From JAQVUB01 sp033809415 (GTDB lineage Bacteria > Verrucomicrobiota > Lentisphaeria > Oligosphaerales > Oligosphaeraceae), in the NCBI GenBank assembly GCA_033809415.1, contig JAPXLT010000289.1, forward strand, positions 1 to 5,888: DNA of 5,888 nucleotides, given 5' to 3'. Below are positions 1 through 5,739 of this stretch, piece by piece; position 1 is the first letter of the stretch; every line of letters begins with the position of its first letter. The notes under the pieces were generated by a model. It saw only the letters and a program-made list of their open reading frames with translations, ran no database searches and was not told the origin of the DNA. Made by a program: the position numbers and the translations under genes.

Positions 1-79
1 TGCTTAACCCCTGGCTTTAGCCTGGGGTGAGGAACCCACCCAAAGACAGTGCCTTGTAAAGGCACCACAATCAGACGGA
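1..79 (+). repeat. Left arm of a 79-base inverted repeat flanking the GH20-like gene
   Basis: This segment matches the reverse complement of 2686-2764 at 75 of 79 positions with no gaps; the four differences cluster at 30-38. It contains two hairpins. The first, at 8-27, has CCCC then GGCT pairing with AGCC then GGGG, with one T-T mismatch and a two-base loop. The second, at 49-65, has a perfect 7-bp stem GTGCCTT/AAGGCAC around GTA. A GC-rich hairpin interrupted by one mismatch is typical of REP-like elements mobilised by IS200-like (RAYT) transposases. That link is inference, since no transposase is present. The window edge cuts the arm, so its outer boundary is unknown. Confidence 0.9.
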
Positions 80-126
80 TCATCTTGACAAGTGATTGTA
101 TGCCAATGACTTATAGATTGCTTTTC

Positions 127-160
127 TGAAAAATCTTGCACAAAAAAGAAGAAGTTGGGC
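127..160 (-). repeat. Dispersed repeat box, copy 1 (inverted)
   Basis: Bases 139-160 are an exact 22-base reverse complement of 2658-2679. Read on the minus strand, the box also matches the third copy near 2933-2963 and shares the extension beyond the box (AAGATTTT) that copy 2 lacks. Its core on the minus strand is AACTTCTTCTTTTTTGTG. About 59 bases separate it from the 79-base arm, whereas only 6 bases separate the corresponding elements on the right side. The box lies just upstream of the GH20 promoter, so it may also affect transcription; that is inference. Confidence 0.8.
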
Positions 161-185
161 GAAAGTTTCTGGGGGGGTGTTGTTC

Positions 186-213
186 TTGCATAAAGGGTTT
201 AATGTGTTATATT
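186..213 (+). promoter_or_regulatory. Candidate sigma70-type promoter of the GH20-like gene
   Basis: A -35-like TTGCAT (186-191) is followed after 16 bases by TATATT (208-213), which matches five of six consensus -10 positions. TGT precedes it, giving an extended -10. Transcription would start near 220, leaving a leader of about 40 bases. A 12-base near-direct repeat, TTAATGTGTTAT (199-210) and TTAATGTATTAT (212-223), offset by 13 bases, overlaps the -10. It could be an operator or simply AT-rich sequence. Confidence 0.45.
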
Positions 214-247
214 AATGTATTATTGTACCTGATTATTATTCCACTCG

Positions 248-255
248 AAGGAGGT
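248..255 (+). promoter_or_regulatory. Ribosome binding site of the GH20-like gene
   Basis: AAGGAGGT is close to a perfect Shine-Dalgarno sequence and ends five bases before the ATG at 260. It decides the start. A second in-frame ATG, at residue 9, also begins a plausible N-terminus (MPELFPR) but has no such site in front. An in-frame TGA at 230-232 rules out a longer protein. Confidence 0.85.
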
Positions 256-259
256 TACC

Positions 260-2461
260 ATGGCAGTCAGCCGCGGTTGTGAGATGCCGGAACTGTTTCC
301 CCGTGTGAAGCATTGTGAGTTAACTGGAGGGGTCAGCGAATTAGGCATTGATGTGCGCCTGGTAACGAACAATGTTCTGCCGATTCAGCGTAAAGCGGTA
401 CGGTCGGTCTTGACTGCGGCGGGTGTGCGGGTTGTTGCGAACAAGAAGAAATATGTTGTCAACGCGCAAGTCGAGGCGCCGGAAAAATTTGATTTATCGG
501 CTGTTCCGGAGGATTGTCATTGTGATTATTATGAATTGACCGTCAGCGGCAGCGAAGTGCACATCCGTTCTCCGTATCAGGAGGGCATGGTTTGGGCATC
601 CCAGACGCTGGCCTCATTGTTCCGCCTGATCCTCCAGGAGAAGACGGTTCCCAATCTCACGATCAAGGATTGGCCAATGATGCCAATGCGCGGAATTTTT
701 GTGGAGAACAAATGGGGGCCGGATCGCATGTGCAATACGGACTGGTTCCAGGCGATAGACGCAGTTTCCTCCGTCAAGATGAATACTTTGGGGATTGGCT
801 TGTATGGTTGCTGGGGCAGTTGCCGTTTCGAGGGTGCGGAGCGTCCCAGCGAGTTTCTGATGGTTCCGGACCCGGCGTTGGACCCGGAGGCTCCGGCGGA
901 TCAGGGGGTTCAAGAAGGTCAGGAGGATTTAAAATCGGAGCATCGTCTGCGCTGGTATGACCCCGTTGGCGACATGTGGCATGATGAGACCTACACCCCT
1001 TTCATGGCACAGCAGGATTTTCTGGCGGAAGTCATCACCTATGGGCGTGAGCGCGGCGTCAGCATCATCCCATTTTTCAACAGCCTTGGGCACAACACCC
1101 TGCTGCCCAGGCTACGCCCCGAAATCTCAGCGCTGGATGCCGCGGGCAAGTCGTCCGGCATGGGCTACTGCCTGAGTTCCCCGAAAACGAGGGAGTTCAT
1201 CAGCGAACTGTATGGTGGAATCATTGATAAATATTTTCCCGACGGGCTGGAGTATTTTCATATCGAGCTCGACGAGGTCTATGAGGATTATCCGCATCCT
1301 GACAATGCGCAGAAGAAGGAGTCCCCCTGGTGCTGCTGCAAAGAATGCAAGAAGCATAAAAAAGAGGAGCTGTTTATCGAGTACGTGCTCTGGCTTGCGG
1401 AATTCCTGATCGGCAAGGGCGTCCAGAAGATCGTCTTATGGAATGATCAGCTGACCAGGCACAGTTCGATCCTGGACGGCAAATTCGTCAAGCGCCTCGA
1501 GAAAGCCGGTTTGAAGGATCGCATCATTTTGCACTGGTGGTGGTACAGCAATGACAAGTTGCATGACAGCGTGCACCCGAAACTGGGGCTGAAACTCGGT
1601 CTGGCTGGCTGGGTCGCCCCAATGACTTGCTACTACAACTGGAGCACTTACGATTTCCGCCGGCCAAACATCGAGAAGATGATGACCCTGGCGGAAGATG
1701 AAGGCGCACGCGGTGCAATATCCTATTCGGTGCATGACCCCTCGCATCTGGATCATGAGGCACTCCTGGGCGCCTATGCCTGGGAATCGACTGTCGCCGC
1801 AGGAAAGCCCGAAGCCGTGCAGAAACGCTGGGCATTTTATCATTTCGGCAGCGGATCGGAATGTTACATCAAGGCGGCGGACCTGCTGCATAAGGCCAGC
1901 ATAGAACCCGCTTTCAAACTTTGCCTGCAATATCCTTACAGCTACGTCAATGATACGTTGAAAGTCTGGCCGCGTGCATATCCCGAGGAAGCCCTGGAAA
2001 ACCTGGAAGCCCTCGAGGATGCAGGCGCCTCCTTGCAGAAGGCGGCATCCCTGGCCGGAGAAGCCGTCGGCAAATTCAGCAAGCTTCTCGAGTGCAGCAA
2101 ACTCGATATCCAGGAAAAGAATGGCCTGATGAGCATGCTGGGCGATGCAGTGCGAATACAGATGCTGGCGGAGGTCTTCGGGTGGATGCTCCAACTGCGC
2201 AGCGAGCTGAAAGGCGGTGCGCCAAAGAAAAGCCAGCAAAGCGCCTGTGAAGAACAACAAGCCAAACTCAAGGAAAGAATGAAGGTCTTTGCGGAAAACA
2301 AAGCGATATGGGTTGTCCCGGCAGCATCGCAACCGCTCAGCGCACTGCTGCGCTTCCTCGAACAACTCGCAGATGATCTGAAAGCCTGCTGCAACCGGAA
2401 AAAAGGCGCAACCGTCCGCTGGAGCCTGCCGGATGACTGGAAAATTCCGCAGGAAAATTAA
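260..2461 (+). CDS. Glycoside hydrolase family 20-like protein (beta-N-acetylhexosaminidase type), cytoplasmic
   Basis: This 733-residue protein probably removes terminal N-acetylhexosamine from oligosaccharides. Residues about 25-125 resemble the small GH20b N-terminal domain, and about 137-490 the catalytic TIM barrel. Visible family landmarks are R144 in MRGIFVE (sugar-binding Arg), SLGH278 in place of the usual PGH, and H334-I-E-L-D338-E339. D338/E339 match the GH20 pair in which Asp orients the substrate acetamido group and Glu is the acid/base. Aromatic stretches HWWWY (425-429) and CYYNW probably line the pocket. About 230 C-terminal residues look mostly helical and were not recognised. 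There is no signal peptide, and about 19 cysteines, including C358-C359-C360-x-x-C363, suit the cytoplasm. EL replaces the common GG/GC before the DE pair, so substrate specificity is uncertain. The gene stands alone with its own promoter, convergent to the pil operon, inside inverted repeats. Family membership is fairly sure; the exact activity is not. Confidence 0.85.
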   Translation: MAVSRGCEMPELFPRVKHCELTGGVSELGIDVRLVTNNVLPIQRKAVRSVLTAAGVRVVANKKKYVVNAQVEAPEKFDLSAVPEDCHCDYYELTVSGSEVHIRSPYQEGMVWASQTLASLFRLILQEKTVPNLTIKDWPMMPMRGIFVENKWGPDRMCNTDWFQAIDAVSSVKMNTLGIGLYGCWGSCRFEGAERPSEFLMVPDPALDPEAPADQGVQEGQEDLKSEHRLRWYDPVGDMWHDETYTPFMAQQDFLAEVITYGRERGVSIIPFFNSLGHNTLLPRLRPEISALDAAGKSSGMGYCLSSPKTREFISELYGGIIDKYFPDGLEYFHIELDEVYEDYPHPDNAQKKESPWCCCKECKKHKKEELFIEYVLWLAEFLIGKGVQKIVLWNDQLTRHSSILDGKFVKRLEKAGLKDRIILHWWWYSNDKLHDSVHPKLGLKLGLAGWVAPMTCYYNWSTYDFRRPNIEKMMTLAEDEGARGAISYSVHDPSHLDHEALLGAYAWESTVAAGKPEAVQKRWAFYHFGSGSECYIKAADLLHKASIEPAFKLCLQYPYSYVNDTLKVWPRAYPEEALENLEALEDAGASLQKAASLAGEAVGKFSKLLECSKLDIQEKNGLMSMLGDAVRIQMLAEVFGWMLQLRSELKGGAPKKSQQSACEEQQAKLKERMKVFAENKAIWVVPAASQPLSALLRFLEQLADDLKACCNRKKGATVRWSLPDDWKIPQEN

Positions 2462-2470
2462 TATAACGGC

Positions 2471-2604
2471 TTGACATTGTCATTTGCCTGTGTATCTTAA
2501 TACTTAGGTGACCCTGATACAGACACTCTGGACATTTTTACAAAGAAATCTCAAGATTTCAATTTTTTTAATTGCAGAGCATACAGTCGGGTCACCTTTT
2601 TTAT
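2471..2604 (+). ncRNA. Candidate small structured RNA with its own promoter, or long-loop terminator of the GH20-like gene
   Basis: A perfect -35 consensus TTGACA (2471-2476) is followed after 16 bases by a weak -10, TATCTT (2493-2498). A transcript would start near 2505, exactly where a 9-bp stem begins: AGGTGACCC (2506-2514) pairs perfectly with GGGTCACCT (2589-2597), and a T-rich run follows. Within the 74-base enclosed segment, CTCTG (2526-2530) can pair with CAGAG (2575-2579), and GAAATC-TCAA-GATTTC (2545-2560) forms a hairpin. The nested fold gives a roughly 95-nt RNA with paired ends. The alternative is simply the terminator of the upstream gene, 45 bases past its stop, though its loop would be unusually long. 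I do not recognise an RNA family. Confidence 0.3.
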
Positions 2605-2623
2605 TTTAAACAACGAAAAACAC
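2604..2623 (+). repeat. Short repeat box shared with both arms of the pil-flanking repeat
   Basis: The 15-base string AACAACGAAAAACAC (2609-2623) occurs exactly on the minus strand at 3244-3230 and, in altered form, at 5740 onward (AACAACGAAA). In both pil-flanking arms it forms the inner edge of the 149-base repeat. Here it stands without the rest of the repeat, as if only the terminal part of the element were present. It abuts the hairpin at 2630-2651. Confidence 0.6.
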
Positions 2624-2651
2624 AAAAAAGGCACGAAAAAATTTTCGTGCC
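2624..2651 (-). terminator. Probable intrinsic terminator facing the pil operon
   Basis: Bases 2630-2639 (GGCACGAAAA) pair perfectly with 2642-2651 (TTTTCGTGCC). On the minus strand the hairpin is followed at once by six T (2629-2624), the pattern of a rho-independent terminator. It would stop read-through from pilT-pilC before it enters the GH20-like gene antisense. It lies about 600 bases past the pilC stop, so it is a backstop rather than the proximal terminator. The central AA is too short a loop, so a few inner pairs would open. The hairpin overlaps a repeat box, and the second box copy (2911-2956) has lost the pairing. Confidence 0.45.
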
Positions 2652-2681
2652 ACTATTGCCCAACTTCTTCTTTTTTGTGAA
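2636..2681 (+). repeat. Dispersed repeat box, copy 2
   Basis: This copy matches 2911-2956 at 42 of 46 positions at a constant offset of 275 bases with no gaps. Its 3' half (2658-2679) is the exact reverse complement of 139-160. The core is AACTTCTTCTTTTTTGTG. Unlike the other two copies, it is not followed by the AAGATTTT extension; only six bases separate it from the 79-base inverted-repeat arm. Confidence 0.85.
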
Positions 2682-2685
2682 TTTC

Positions 2686-2764
2686 TCCGTCTGATTGTGG
2701 TGCCTTTACAAGGCACTGTCTTTGGGGGGATTTCCCACCCCAGGCTAAAGCCAGGGGTTAAGCA
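2686..2764 (-). repeat. Right arm of the 79-base inverted repeat flanking the GH20-like gene
   Basis: This is the inverted partner of 1-79, with position n in the left arm facing 2765-n here, 75 of 79 identical. It repeats both hairpins: CCCC-A-GGCT/AGCC-A-GGGG at 2738-2757, with an A-A mismatch where the left arm has T-T, and the perfect 7-bp stem at 2700-2716. The opposite mismatches follow from inversion, so the two arms are the same element in opposite orientation. Confidence 0.9.
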
Positions 2765-2790
2765 TGGTTAAACGCCTACGGCGCTATGCT
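2761..2790. repeat. Hairpin at the outer edge of the 79-base repeat
   Basis: AGCAT (2761-2765) can pair with ATGCT (2786-2790), enclosing an inner perfect stem CGCC-TAC-GGCG (2773-2783). It directly adjoins the right arm and shares AGCA with it. It is probably part of the same REP-like element; the matching part of the left copy would lie outside the window. Confidence 0.5.
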
Positions 2791-2910
2791 TTATGCCGGA
2801 AAGAGACAGATCGACCGATCCGTCCGACCTGCCCCCTGCACATCACAACCGGGACGGTTGCGCTACTTTTTAAACCGCATGCCCTCCCGTCCGTCAAAGC
2901 AACAACCCTT

Positions 2911-2956
2911 AAAAAATTTTCGTAATACTATTGCCTAACTTCTTCTTTTTTGTGAA
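2911..2956 (+). repeat. Dispersed repeat box, copy 3
   Basis: This is a direct copy of 2636-2681 (42 of 46). Similarity to the inverted copy 1 continues past the box through AAGATTTT to about 2963. So copies 1 and 3 share a longer element than copy 2 does. Three of the four differences from copy 2 fall at 2924-2926 and abolish the GGCACG/CGTGCC pairing seen there. Confidence 0.8.
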
Positions 2957-3069
2957 AGATTTTCAAAAAACCGATGCGCAAGTTACTGGCCTTGAGGGGC
3001 TTTCTCATTTTTGAGAATCTTTTTGAACTTTTTGATTTTTCGGTGATGGGAGAGGGAAGCCGACTTCAT

Positions 3070-3086
3070 GCCGGCGAGCCGCCGGC
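3070..3086. repeat. Strong GC-rich hairpin
   Basis: GCCGGCG (3070-3076) and CGCCGGC (3080-3086) form a perfect 7-bp stem around a three-base loop. It lies just outside the left arm of the pil-flanking repeat and about 167 bases past the pilC stop. No T run follows on either strand, so it is not a standard intrinsic terminator. It could protect the 3' end of the pil transcript or be a further part of the repeat element, whose partner copy runs off the window end. Confidence 0.55.
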
Positions 3087-3095
3087 GCTCCATAT

Positions 3096-3244
3096 CGCCT
3101 CCGACTGAAAAAGTAAAGCCGATCTTGGCACATGGCAATCCGTCCGATTTGTTGTCCGTGTCCCGTCCGTGTCCCGTCCGTGTAAAGTCCGTGTGGGTTG
3201 CGGGCGATCAGTCCGCGCCAAGCCTTTTCGTGTTTTTCGTTGTT
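3096..3244 (-). repeat. Left arm of the 149-base inverted repeat flanking pilT-pilC
   Basis: This arm matches the reverse complement of 5740-5888 at 139 of 149 positions with no gaps. Weaker, gapped similarity reaches the pilC stop codon at 3253. Read on the minus strand it begins with AACAACGAAAAACAC and contains four ACACGGAC units (plus-strand GTCCGTGT starting at 3154, 3165, 3176 and 3187). The three-base spacers in minus order are TTT, GGG, GGG. The remainder is unique sequence ending in the segment at 3096-3120. Confidence 0.92.
3154..3194 (-). repeat. 11-base-period tandem repeat, four units
   Basis: The 8-base unit (GTCCGTGT on the plus strand) occurs four times at exact 11-base spacing. 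The variable three-base spacers are CCC, CCC and AAA on the plus strand. The period is close to one DNA helical turn, so bound proteins would sit on one face; any binding function is inference. Confidence 0.85.
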
Positions 3245-3252
3245 AAAGAGAA

Positions 3253-4515
3253 TCACCCACCGAGTTTATCGATCATCTTGACCATTGGTGCGAAGAGTGC
3301 GATGACGATCCCTCCGACGATGACGGCGAGGAAGCAGATCATGATCGGTTCGATCAGGGATGTCATGCCTTCGACGGCTCGGTCGACTTCCTCCTCATAG
3401 ACGCCGGCGACGCGGTTCAACATATCCGGCAATGCGCCAGTTTCTTCGCCGACTTCGACCATACTGCAAAGCATCAGCGGGAATACCTTTGATTTTTCCA
3501 AGGGCTGGGTCATGCCTTCTCCTTCCTTTACCGCATCATGCACATCCTGGATGGCGCGGGCGACCAACTCATTGCCGGATGTGTCCTTGACGATCTGCAA
3601 CGCCTGCAAGACTGCCACGCCGGAACCCATCAAGGTGCCCAGCGTGCGGCAGAACCTCGCCGAGGAATTTTTGATTACCAAGGTGTTAAATGGCGGCGCC
3701 TTCATGGCAAAGTAGTCAAAGGCATAGGCTCCAGGCTTCGTCTTCAGGATCAGTTTGAAAATAAAAATACCGACAAACACGCCGATGGCAAAGCCGATGG
3801 CATTGTCTTTGAGGGCGTTGCTGGCACCAATAACAAACAGCGTAATCCCCGGCAATGTCTCGCCAGGCAGCATCTCCTCGAACATCTTGGCGAATTTCGG
3901 AATGACGAAGATCATCAGACCAGCGGTAATCGCAAGGGCGATGACCAACACAGAAATCGGGTAAACGAGGGCGGATTTCACCTTGCCGGCAATGCGCTGC
4001 GCTTTTTCCATAAATTCGGCCAGGCGAACCAGCACGATCTCCATGGCACCGGACGCTTCGCCGGCGCGCACCATGCTGACATATAATCTATTAAAGGTAC
4101 GAGGGTTGGTCGCCAAAGCCTCCGAAAAGGTAGCGCCGCCTTCGACAGCATCGGCCAAATGGCCCATAACCGCAAACAAGGCCGGTTTTTGGCCTTTGGC
4201 CTGCCGCTGCAAAGTCCGCAGAGCACGCACCAGCGGCAGACCAGCCTCGAGCAGGGTAGCCAGCTGGCGGGTCGTCGTACAGAGGTCCTTGCTGCCAACC
4301 TTTGGCGCACCAAAGCGGAAGCCTGCGCCTCCTTTCGCCCCGGAAGCCTGCCCGGCACCGCCCTTTTTCTTGGCGCCTCCGGCTTCGACGACTCCGGTTG
4401 GAAAGAGGCCCTGCTGTTTCAGCAGATTCGTTGCCTCTTTATCATCGGCGGCCTCGATAACCCCTTTGCGCTCTTTACCATTCCCGTCAACAGCAGTGTA
4501 TTGGAATCTTGCCAT
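3253..4515 (-). CDS. pilC: Type IV pilus assembly platform protein PilC / GspF family
   Basis: The 420-residue product is a multi-pass inner-membrane protein that couples cytoplasmic pilus ATPases to pilin polymerisation or removal. Residues 4-43 (FQYTAVDGNGK, then LLKQQGLFPTGV) form the usual short N-terminal domain. Two copies of the T2SSF domain follow at about 78-200 and 284-406. Membrane segments are visible near 183-205, 238-256 and 390-410, with conserved patterns such as RQLATLLEAGLPLVRAL, SMVEVGEETG and SLIEPIMI. A Gly/Ala/Lys-rich linker at 45-70 is somewhat longer than usual and probably accounts for the slight excess over the roughly 400-residue norm. AGGAGG (4529-4524) ends eight bases before the ATG and fixes the start. 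It lies 50 bases after pilT, probably in one operon. The related GspF of type II secretion is the alternative, but the adjacent pilT favours pili. Confidence 0.93.
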   Translation of the reverse strand: MARFQYTAVDGNGKERKGVIEAADDKEATNLLKQQGLFPTGVVEAGGAKKKGGAGQASGAKGGAGFRFGAPKVGSKDLCTTTRQLATLLEAGLPLVRALRTLQRQAKGQKPALFAVMGHLADAVEGGATFSEALATNPRTFNRLYVSMVRAGEASGAMEIVLVRLAEFMEKAQRIAGKVKSALVYPISVLVIALAITAGLMIFVIPKFAKMFEEMLPGETLPGITLFVIGASNALKDNAIGFAIGVFVGIFIFKLILKTKPGAYAFDYFAMKAPPFNTLVIKNSSARFCRTLGTLMGSGVAVLQALQIVKDTSGNELVARAIQDVHDAVKEGEGMTQPLEKSKVFPLMLCSMVEVGEETGALPDMLNRVAGVYEEEVDRAVEGMTSLIEPIMICFLAVIVGGIVIALFAPMVKMIDKLGG

Positions 4516-4565
4516 AGGTGAATCCTCCTGTTGTAAAAATCATCTGTTGAAGCAGACTTCGTTAT

Positions 4566-5642
4566 TTATTTTTTCATCGCATCCTTGATGCTGGCAATGA
4601 TCCCTTCGGCGTCACGGCACTTGGTGATCAGGTCGCCATAGGAAATCTTGCCATCATTATACAGTTGCAGCAGGTGCGCATCCAGCGTATTCATTCCCCA
4701 TTTTGCGCCGGTCTGGATATCCGAAGTAATCCGGAAAGTCTTGCCATCCCGGATCAAGGCGGAGATGGAAGGGGTCTGCACCAAAATCTCGAAAGCCGCC
4801 ACACGTCCTTTTTTATCGATGCGTTTCAGCAACACCTGTGAGATGACGCAGATCAGGGTGGCGGCCAGCTGAGTGCGCACCTGCGCCTGCGCCGTGGTCG
4901 GGAACGAGTCAACGATACGGTCAACCGTTTCAGCGGCGCCGGTCGTATGAAGGGTGCCGAAGACCAAGTGCCCGGTTTCGGCGGCGGTGATTGCCGCGCC
5001 GATCGTCTCGAGGTCGCGCATTTCACCGACCAGGATGGTGTCGGGGTCCTGACGCAAGGCCCGGCGGATGGCCTCCGAAAAGGATGGCACGTCGTTATGG
5101 ACTTCGCGCTGGGTCACAACGCTGTTCTTATGTTGATGATAGAACTCGATGGGGTCTTCGATGGTGATGATATGGTCGCGCTTTTCCGTGTTGATAATAT
5201 CGATCATCGAAGCCAGCGTCGTGGATTTTCCGCTTCCTGTCGGTCCAGTGACCAATACCAGGCCACGAGGACGGAAAAGGATATCCTTGACGGACGGGGG
5301 CAGGCCGATCTGCTCCATCGTCAGCAATGTATTCGGGATCGTACGCAATACCATGCCGACATTCCCCTTGGCCTTGAAAACACTCACCCGGAAACGGGCC
5401 TTGTCGCCAAAGGCAAAGCCGAAATCGACACCGCCATCCTGCTGCAGTTTCTGCTGGTTGGCTTCCGAAGTGATCGATTTCATCAGGTATTCGGTGTCCT
5501 CAGGTCCCATGGGATCGGTATCCAACGGCACCATTTCGCCGTGTTGGCGGATGACCGGCGGGGAAAAGCAGGGAATATGCAAGTCGCTGGCGCCTTCTTC
5601 CAGAACCAAGTCCAGTAGGTCACCCATTTCAAGTCTTGCCAT
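4566..5642 (-). CDS. pilT: Type IV pilus retraction ATPase PilT
   Basis: The 358-residue protein is a hexameric cytoplasmic ATPase that powers pilus retraction and twitching motility. The N-terminal PAS-like domain (1-115) carries the family opening LVLEEGASDLHI. The RecA-like domain shows Walker A GPTGSGKST (133-141), the Asp box TIEDPIEF (160-167), Walker B within LRQDPDTILVGEMRD (196-210, catalytic E207) and the His box TGHLVFGTLHT (223-233). The C-terminal part has ALIRDGKTFRI and GMNTLDAHLLQLY, typical of PilT. Its length fits PilT (about 340-370) and not PilB (about 570, with a tetracysteine metal site, absent here). An AAGGA site (5655-5651) lies eight bases before the ATG. It is the first visible gene of the unit, with pilC downstream; pilB is not adjacent. 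I found no convincing promoter in 5643-5739. Confidence 0.95.
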   Translation of the reverse strand: MARLEMGDLLDLVLEEGASDLHIPCFSPPVIRQHGEMVPLDTDPMGPEDTEYLMKSITSEANQQKLQQDGGVDFGFAFGDKARFRVSVFKAKGNVGMVLRTIPNTLLTMEQIGLPPSVKDILFRPRGLVLVTGPTGSGKSTTLASMIDIINTEKRDHIITIEDPIEFYHQHKNSVVTQREVHNDVPSFSEAIRRALRQDPDTILVGEMRDLETIGAAITAAETGHLVFGTLHTTGAAETVDRIVDSFPTTAQAQVRTQLAATLICVISQVLLKRIDKKGRVAAFEILVQTPSISALIRDGKTFRITSDIQTGAKWGMNTLDAHLLQLYNDGKISYGDLITKCRDAEGIIASIKDAMKK

Positions 5643-5739
5643 CGTATCGTTCCTTTTTCGTTAATGTTGTTGCCTGAATTGAAAGTCGGAATAAGCGTAA
5701 GACGTCAGTGAACCCGAGCAAGCGAGGAATTCTTTTTTA
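5643..5739 (-). promoter_or_regulatory. Leader and presumed promoter region of pilT-pilC
   Basis: These 97 bases separate the pilT start from the inverted-repeat core. They hold the ribosome binding site and should hold the operon promoter unless transcription enters through the repeat. No pair of hexamers is convincing: TTGCTC with TACGCT 16 bases on is the best minus-strand candidate and is weak. Other sigma factors are possible. Confidence 0.3.

Larger units (their letters stand above)
2462..3252. other. Repeat-rich intergenic region between the convergent units
   Basis: No convincing gene lies in these 791 bases. From left to right they hold a possible structured RNA or long-loop terminator (2506-2604), a minus-strand terminator (2624-2651), two direct copies of a 46-base box (2636-2681, 2911-2956), the right arm of the 79-base inverted repeat (2686-2764), a hairpin at its edge, and the left arm of the pil-flanking repeat (3096-3244). 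Lesser elements are a 5-bp hairpin CAACC/GGTTG at 2846-2860 and a weak AU-rich stem TTCTCA/TGAGAA at 3002-3017 followed by TCTTTTT on the plus strand. I see nothing clear at 2800-2845 or 2957-3001. The density suggests repeated insertion of small non-coding elements at a convergent gene junction, where they disturb least. Confidence 0.75.

Noticed and set aside
171..177. Run of seven G upstream of the GH20 promoter as a phase-variation tract
   Set aside because: Seven bases is short for a slippery tract, and it lies upstream of the -35, so length changes would have little obvious effect. There is no evidence of variation in one sequence.
1436..2365. Minus-strand open frame of 309 codons antisense to the GH20-like gene
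   Set aside because: It lies wholly inside a gene with clear family motifs, reads as a Cys/Arg/Phe-rich mixture with no recognisable domain, and no good ribosome binding site was identified. Long antisense frames arise easily from the biased codon use on the coding strand.
2846..2870. Hairpin CAACC/GGTTG followed by CGCTACTTTTT as a terminator
   Set aside because: The stem is only five base pairs and the T run is separated from it by six bases, so it is too weak to call.
3154..3194. CRISPR-like array
   Set aside because: Units are 8 bases with three-base spacers, far too short for CRISPR repeats and spacers, and no cas gene is present. It is an ordinary short tandem repeat within a larger dispersed repeat.
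2462..3252. tRNA or other known RNA gene in the large intergenic gap
   Set aside because: I found no cloverleaf with a T-loop GGTTCRA pattern and no recognisable rRNA, tmRNA or RNase P motifs on either strand.
3538..4588. Plus-strand open frames of 182 and 201 codons antisense to pilC
   Set aside because: They are antisense shadows of a well-conserved gene, with low-complexity Pro/Ser/Arg-rich products and no domain.
4947..5618. Plus-strand open frame of 223 codons antisense to pilT
   Set aside because: It overlaps the Walker A and B coding region of pilT completely and has no recognisable features.
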